A DNA stretch of 64,000 nt, from positions 1,208,187 through 1,272,186 of the forward strand of contig NC_006370.1 in the NCBI RefSeq assembly GCF_000196255.1, given 5' to 3'. Shown here in pieces: positions 59,065 through 64,000 of the stretch. Origin of the DNA: Photobacterium profundum SS9 (lineage in GTDB: Bacteria; Pseudomonadota; Gammaproteobacteria; Enterobacterales; Vibrionaceae). The notes under the pieces are model-generated. The model saw nothing but the letters and a program-made list of their open reading frames with translations. It ran no database searches and was not told where the DNA came from. Numbering within the stretch: position 1 is the stretch's first letter; the number at the start of each line of letters is the position of its first letter. The position numbers and the translations under genes are program-made.

Positions 59065-62000
59065 ATGAATAACGGTTTAGCTCAAGTCAGGTTTATACCC
59101 CTGTGTATTTTTCTTTTGTCTGTCATTTTTTCAGGTCATGTTTTTGCTGCCAGCAGTAATGTGGCTATTTCGCTCTCAAGTACCAGTGCAAAATATGATA
59201 ATGGCGATAATATTGATTATAAGTTAGTTGTTACTAACTCAGCTCGACGTGGTGTAGAAAGCATTGAAGTTAAAAGTGATTTGCTTGCTGTTTTGGCTGA
59301 CATTGATAGTGGTGGAAAAGGCAATGCATTCTCTTCGGTTTCAATTTCAGCTGTTGCTTCTTCTGCTAAATCATCAGCTGGTAATTTTCCGGCTTCGGGT
59401 AATCTATATGCTCAGAATGTGACGATAGCAGCTGGTGATACAATCACTTATCATCTTTCAGCAAGGGTTGCTGATGACGTTGTTGGTCGTATTGATGCAA
59501 GTGGCTCTTTTATTACTGCCGTCCCTCATGAGACAATTGAGTCTAATGTTGTTTCTGTTAAGCGTGTTAAGTACGATTTTTCAGTCGGTAAAACTGTAGT
59601 CGAAGGGGACTTTGCACCAGGCGAAGTGATTACTTACCAAGTACATATCGATAATAATGGCGCATCACTCATTAAAGGCATGGCAGTGGCTGATGCCGTT
59701 ATGGCTATTCAAGCCACCTCGATTGATGGCCTCTCAGTACCTGCTTTTTCTTCTACTTTGATTACTGCTTCAAAATCCGGTTCGTTGTCAAATGCTGGTA
59801 ATTTTAATTCATCTGGCAATTTAAGTGCAACGAATGTAAGTATTGATACTGGTGGATGGGTTGAATACCAAATTAAGGCAACCGTTGCGCTTGATATTGT
59901 TTCTTCTATTGATAATACGGCAGAAGCGACAGCCCACTCAGTAACTAACCCTTCAAATACTATTGTTATAAATCCTGCCAAGCCTAACCTCTCTATTACG
60001 AAAACTGTTGATAAGAAAAATGATTACCAGGTAGGTGATGAGCTGACATATACCATTACCGCATCAAACTCAGGTCGTGGCATTGCTTACCAATATCAAG
60101 TGAAAGATGTGATTAGTGATATTTCATCGTTGTTAGCTAACGATGCCTCAGCTAAGCATGATCATACAGATGTGGGTGCTAACCCATTCCAGAGCTGGAC
60201 GATAAAAGTGGCATCGATAGGGACCAACAGTCAGTCTGCATTAAAGCTAGCGGGTGAAGCCGCGGATGTCGATTTGGATGATGTGGTCTCTATTTCGCCA
60301 AATGAATCGATTAGATACACTATTAAAGCAGTAACAAAATCAGTCTCGATTTCTTCGATAGATAATATCGCCCAACTCAATGATAGTAAGGGGAACCAAG
60401 TTGCCACTTCTGATGTTGCCACTTCGACTAACTTAGATGTATTAGATACCGCATTAGCAAGTAAAAAGACCACGGCAACTCAATACTCTCCCGGCCAGTG
60501 GGTGCCTTATGACATCACGGTTGAAAATAGTGACAGCACTAAATTTGCTAACAATGTCACCATGGTGGATAACCTCACAACCTGTGTGCAAACAGAACAA
60601 GCAGATGGTTCAACATCGGATGCATTTTCTGGCTGGAAAGTGAAGAGTGTTGAAGAAATTGGTGAGGGCACAGATGCGGGTTTGGTTGCGAATAAAACCA
60701 GCCGACAAAGTGGTGATTTTGAATTTGTGACTGACTTAGCGCCCAATGGCAAGGTGGTTTACCACATTGAAGCATTAGTGAATGAAAATAGCGTGGGCCA
60801 TATTCATGATATCCCAGGGTGTGATGCTATTGATGAGAGCGGTTCAGGGCTTGAAATGCCAAAAGGCAAGATTCAAGTAAAGAAAACAGTTGATAAAACC
60901 CAATTTATTCCCGGTGATAACCTTACCTACACCATCACTATTGAAAACCCAGCACAAGGGTATGTGATTAACGTACCTATTGATGATGCTATTTCGGATG
61001 TAATAGCGAGTAGCGTTGATGGTGGCGATATTAAGGCGTTTGATAGCTGGACGGTAACTGCCTCTGCGACGAATAATTCAGGCGCGGCAACCAATCCGAC
61101 TAAGCCAGACTTAGACGGTTCCATTAATGATAACGCTGATATTCACACCCATGCCACCATTTATCCTGGTGATACTGTTACATATACTGTTACAGCCAAA
61201 ACGAATGTGAAAGTAAACGGTGAAATCCGCAACAAAGTGACAGCTGGTGATGGTGGTAATTCAGAAGTTGGCTCTACACCGTATATCCATGATATTTCCA
61301 TCAGCAAAAATGTTGATCACGGTACTTACAGCAATTCTGAAAACACTTTTACGTATATGATTGAAGTCAAAAATGGCGACCCTGCTGGTTTTGCTAAAGG
61401 GGTTCATGTTGTTGATGATATTGAAGGCATTCGCGCTGATCTTTTAGAATTTGGTCCTGCCGAAAATCCGTTTGAATCATGGGAGATTACAGCGGTTGCC
61501 GAAGGTGATGAAGCCGACTCTGGTATGAGTGGTTCAGTTAAGGATAAGAACCTTGATGTTAAAGCAGATATTCCAGCCCGTGGAAAAATTACGTATACCG
61601 TTGTTGCTCACTTAAAAGAGCGTACGCAAGATCATATTATTTGGGGCTCGTTCTCAAATTCAGCCAATGCCAAATTAGAGGCTGATGATGTGACTGGTAA
61701 TGCGGTTACTCAGCCTAAAATGCCTAATCTACGCGTGACCAAAGTTGTGAACCAGCCTTATTACGTTGTGGGTGAAGAGGTCACTTACACCATTGTGGTG
61801 GAAAATATTGGTGATGGTTATGCCAATGATACGACTGTGTTTGATGATATCGCCTCGCTGGGGTTATTTGATGAATGGAAAATAGATTATGAAAAAACAG
61901 GCGTAGGTACGCGTGTTGATCAAAAGTTCAAGTTAACCAAAACCACAGAAAATATCGATACCGAGGTCGATATAGCTCCCCATTCTGCAATTACCTTTGA

Positions 62001-64000
62001 GGTAACGGGTATTGTCGTCGATGGCTCTCCCGATCGTGGAAAAATCACCAACACTGTAAAAGTGCATGACAATCAAAACCATCGTGAGTTTGATGAGTCA
62101 GCAGATATTGACGAACCAGAGAAAGCTATCAGTGTCAGCATCGATAAGTACTCTGAACAAGTGTATTACAACCCAGGTCAGGAACATGTGTATGTCGTGT
62201 CGGTAACGAATCATTCCGATAAAGAAATGAATGATGTATCTGTTGTCGATGATTTATCGACTATGGGGGTTAAAACTGCAAATGACAAAGACGGTCATTA
62301 CCTTGATGCTAACGAAGGCACTGCATTCGAAAGCTGGGGAATAGAGCGAACGATAGGGTCGGTAAGTGAACAGATCATACCGCCGGGTAGTACAACTGAT
62401 CTAAATGATCACATAACGTTACTGCCGGGAGCTGAAGCCGTTTATCGCATAACCACTATAGTGAAAGACAATGTTATCGAAGAAACCCTTGAAAATATTG
62501 CGTATCTGAATGTTGTTTCGATAGATCGTAATGGGAAAGAGCACACGTATGAAGCGTTTGCAAAAGTGCAAAACCACCGTGCGGAATCTGGTGGGGTTGT
62601 GGTACGTAAAGTGTCCCCCGCGATGTATAAACCCGGTGACAAAATCACGTATACCATCACTGCGTCATCATCATTAGGCTACTTTAATGACGTTGCTATT
62701 CAAGATGAGATCAGCAAATTAAGTGTTAAGTTATTAAACGGCGGTGAAGGTAACCCTTTTGCCACCTACGATGATCCTACCCACCCGCAGTTTACTGTTG
62801 ATGTTGCAATAGACGATGCCATTCCTAAAGATGGTGGCTCGACAGATGGAACATTGGATGGTGTCGTAAAAGCCAATACCGATTTAAATACTATTATCGA
62901 TGTCACGCCAAACGATAAGGTGGTTTACACCATTACAGGTACGGTACGTGATGATGCCATTGGCAAGATTAATAATGATGGCTTAATTGTGAAGCCATAT
63001 GCCGCACAGATTGAATATAAGAAAGAAACGGTTGAAGCGAACTATGCACCGGGCAAAACGCTAGAGTATTTGCTAACAGTCGAGAATACAGGCAATGCGC
63101 ATGCGCAGGATGTGAATATTGAAGATGCAATTTCATTCGTGGAAGTGACAGATGTTGATAACAACCAAATTAAAGCATTTACCACATGGACCATCGAACC
63201 AGAATATTTTGGTGATTTCAAGACGTTCGTTTCACCAGGGCTTTATAGCGACGATCACGATCTTAAGACAACGGCAGATATCCCGCTCGGGGGTAAGTTC
63301 GTTTATCACGTAACAGCGACAGTTGCTGAAACAGCTGCTGGTGACATTCTGAATGTCCTCAATGTGAATGGTAATACGACCAGTGTGACGACTCGCCCTG
63401 AAACCCGTCAGTACGATGTTAGCAAAGAGATTGTTGCGTATTACGATGTCGCTGGCGATAAGCTGCCAAATAACAATGGATACATGCCGGGTGGCAGCAT
63501 CGAATACCGTATTCATATCCAAAATAACAGCAGCAGTAATATTGCTAATATTCCGGTGAAAGACGCCATAGGAAGTATTGAAACGAAGTACTTTGATAAT
63601 ACAACAGATCAAGTATTTACTAGTTGGGAGATAACGACAGAAAAAGATTCTGGTGGTGTGTCTAATGCTGGCTCAACCAACGATGACCATGATATCGATA
63701 CTCATGCCGACCTAGGTCACGATGGTTTTGTCGATTACATTATCAAAGCCAAAATCAGTGATAAAGCTGTGGGTGACTTTAGCAATACCGTTGATGTTTT
63801 TGGTTTAAAAAAGACCTCTCCCGTTTCAATAATGTTGCCATCGAAAGTCACCCTGACAAAAGCTATTTTTGATTCAGCAGATAAGGTTATTTCTCAATAT
63901 TTTCCAAGCCAAGATGTTGTGTATAAGATCCGCCTTGAAAATAACAAGCAGGGTACTATCTACAATCAACACCTCTCCGATATTCTGTCGTTAATTTCTA
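59065..64000 (+). CDS. Giant exported protein of tandem DUF11-like repeats, 3' end beyond window
   Basis: Open frame of 1645 codons running off the window end; I translated it line by line and saw no stop. A signal peptide (MNNGLAQVRFIPLCIFLLSV, cleavage near HVFA-A at 28) marks export. The rest is about twelve units of 140-160 residues, beginning near 59152, 59560, 59976, 60430, 60865, 61282, 61722, 62122, 62590, 63000, 63406 and 63841. Each unit has a K-T/V-V start, a Y.PGD..TYTI.V.N.G segment, an F.SW.I segment and a PG..V.YTITA end, as in DUF11/conserved-repeat (TIGR01451-like) surface proteins. The units are diverged from each other. It is probably an adhesin or surface-layer protein; its anchor and secretion system lie outside the window. 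The ribosome-binding site is weak (AAGG 14 bases, or GCAAG 4 bases, before the ATG). Confidence 0.88.
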   Translation, partial: MNNGLAQVRFIPLCIFLLSVIFSGHVFAASSNVAISLSSTSAKYDNGDNIDYKLVVTNSARRGVESIEVKSDLLAVLADIDSGGKGNAFSSVSISAVASSAKSSAGNFPASGNLYAQNVTIAAGDTITYHLSARVADDVVGRIDASGSFITAVPHETIESNVVSVKRVKYDFSVGKTVVEGDFAPGEVITYQVHIDNNGASLIKGMAVADAVMAIQATSIDGLSVPAFSSTLITASKSGSLSNAGNFNSSGNLSATNVSIDTGGWVEYQIKATVALDIVSSIDNTAEATAHSVTNPSNTIVINPAKPNLSITKTVDKKNDYQVGDELTYTITASNSGRGIAYQYQVKDVISDISSLLANDASAKHDHTDVGANPFQSWTIKVASIGTNSQSALKLAGEAADVDLDDVVSISPNESIRYTIKAVTKSVSISSIDNIAQLNDSKGNQVATSDVATSTNLDVLDTALASKKTTATQYSPGQWVPYDITVENSDSTKFANNVTMVDNLTTCVQTEQADGSTSDAFSGWKVKSVEEIGEGTDAGLVANKTSRQSGDFEFVTDLAPNGKVVYHIEALVNENSVGHIHDIPGCDAIDESGSGLEMPKGKIQVKKTVDKTQFIPGDNLTYTITIENPAQGYVINVPIDDAISDVIASSVDGGDIKAFDSWTVTASATNNSGAATNPTKPDLDGSINDNADIHTHATIYPGDTVTYTVTAKTNVKVNGEIRNKVTAGDGGNSEVGSTPYIHDISISKNVDHGTYSNSENTFTYMIEVKNGDPAGFAKGVHVVDDIEGIRADLLEFGPAENPFESWEITAVAEGDEADSGMSGSVKDKNLDVKADIPARGKITYTVVAHLKERTQDHIIWGSFSNSANAKLEADDVTGNAVTQPKMPNLRVTKVVNQPYYVVGEEVTYTIVVENIGDGYANDTTVFDDIASLGLFDEWKIDYEKTGVGTRVDQKFKLTKTTENIDTEVDIAPHSAITFEVTGIVVDGSPDRGKITNTVKVHDNQNHREFDESADIDEPEKAISVSIDKYSEQVYYNPGQEHVYVVSVTNHSDKEMNDVSVVDDLSTMGVKTANDKDGHYLDANEGTAFESWGIERTIGSVSEQIIPPGSTTDLNDHITLLPGAEAVYRITTIVKDNVIEETLENIAYLNVVSIDRNGKEHTYEAFAKVQNHRAESGGVVVRKVSPAMYKPGDKITYTITASSSLGYFNDVAIQDEISKLSVKLLNGGEGNPFATYDDPTHPQFTVDVAIDDAIPKDGGSTDGTLDGVVKANTDLNTIIDVTPNDKVVYTITGTVRDDAIGKINNDGLIVKPYAAQIEYKKETVEANYAPGKTLEYLLTVENTGNAHAQDVNIEDAISFVEVTDVDNNQIKAFTTWTIEPEYFGDFKTFVSPGLYSDDHDLKTTADIPLGGKFVYHVTATVAETAAGDILNVLNVNGNTTSVTTRPETRQYDVSKEIVAYYDVAGDKLPNNNGYMPGGSIEYRIHIQNNSSSNIANIPVKDAIGSIETKYFDNTTDQVFTSWEITTEKDSGGVSNAGSTNDDHDIDTHADLGHDGFVDYIIKAKISDKAVGDFSNTVDVFGLKKTSPVSIMLPSKVTLTKAIFDSADKVISQYFPSQDVVYKIRLENNKQGTIYNQHLSDILSLIS

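Noticed and set aside
59709..63612. Several minus-strand frames under the giant repeat gene
   Set aside because: They are antisense shadows of the long plus-strand frame and repeat with its period; none has a ribosome-binding site or family-like sequence.
59065..64000. Possible CRISPR or short tandem DNA repeat
   Set aside because: The periodicity is about 400-460 bases and is seen at protein level with diverged DNA; there are no short direct repeats with spacers.

Overview
The window is about 64 kb of a moderately AT-rich gammaproteobacterial chromosome. Gene content and order point to Vibrionaceae, most likely Photobacterium: qrr1 and luxO-luxU beside uvrB, an adhE/marC-family pair, cmoAB-yecE-aspS-yebC-ruvC, a luxU/yvcK-like neighbourhood, and many chemotaxis and cyclic-di-GMP genes. 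The genus is an inference from these features; there is no rRNA to anchor it. I saw no tRNA or rRNA genes, CRISPR array, transposase or prophage.

Layout. 1-3440 (minus strand): start of the histidine operon (hisL leader and attenuator, hisG, hisD, and hisC cut by the window edge). 3680-8404: a small hypothetical, ychJ with an EAL-HDOD gene, a TauE/SafE-type permease, lpxH and ppiB. 8620-13399: cysS, glpQ, a voltage-gated K+ channel and a MarC-family gene. 13400-17677: adhE with a well-formed anaerobic promoter, then a degenerate SDR. 17877-21904: a hypothetical gene and a three-gene cassette (RimK-like ATP-grasp, inactive transglutaminase with membrane helices, lipoprotein retropepsin-like protease). 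21994-31794: cmoB, cmoA, yecE, aspS, yebC, ruvC, an intervening chemoreceptor, then ruvA and ruvB behind a LexA box. 31795-32901: a gene-free kilobase with MITE-like repeats and DnaA-box-like sites, leading to uvrB. 35015-37173: the quorum-sensing module, with the sRNA Qrr1 on the minus strand behind a sigma-54 promoter, divergent from luxO-luxU. 37135-43694: a YvcK/CofD-like gene, a LON-domain gene, a small hypothetical, a Moco riboswitch with moaA-C-D-E (no moaB), and a porin. 43887-51269: a MerR regulator, two short genes, and the complete oppABCDF operon. 51345-58496: a repeat element, a dCache chemoreceptor, a diguanylate cyclase, an EAL phosphodiesterase and roxA. 59065-64000: the first 1645 codons of a very long exported protein made of about twelve tandem DUF11-like repeats, open at the window edge.

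How genes work together: LuxU and LuxO form the phosphorelay that drives Qrr1. RuvABC and UvrB are DNA-repair modules; ruvAB has a clear SOS box. The moa genes build molybdenum cofactor and look riboswitch-controlled. OppABCDF imports peptides. The adjacent diguanylate cyclase and phosphodiesterase could tune surface attachment, possibly through the giant repeat protein nearby, which is inference from proximity only. The least understood multi-gene unit is the ATP-grasp / 7-TM transglutaminase / retropepsin cassette.
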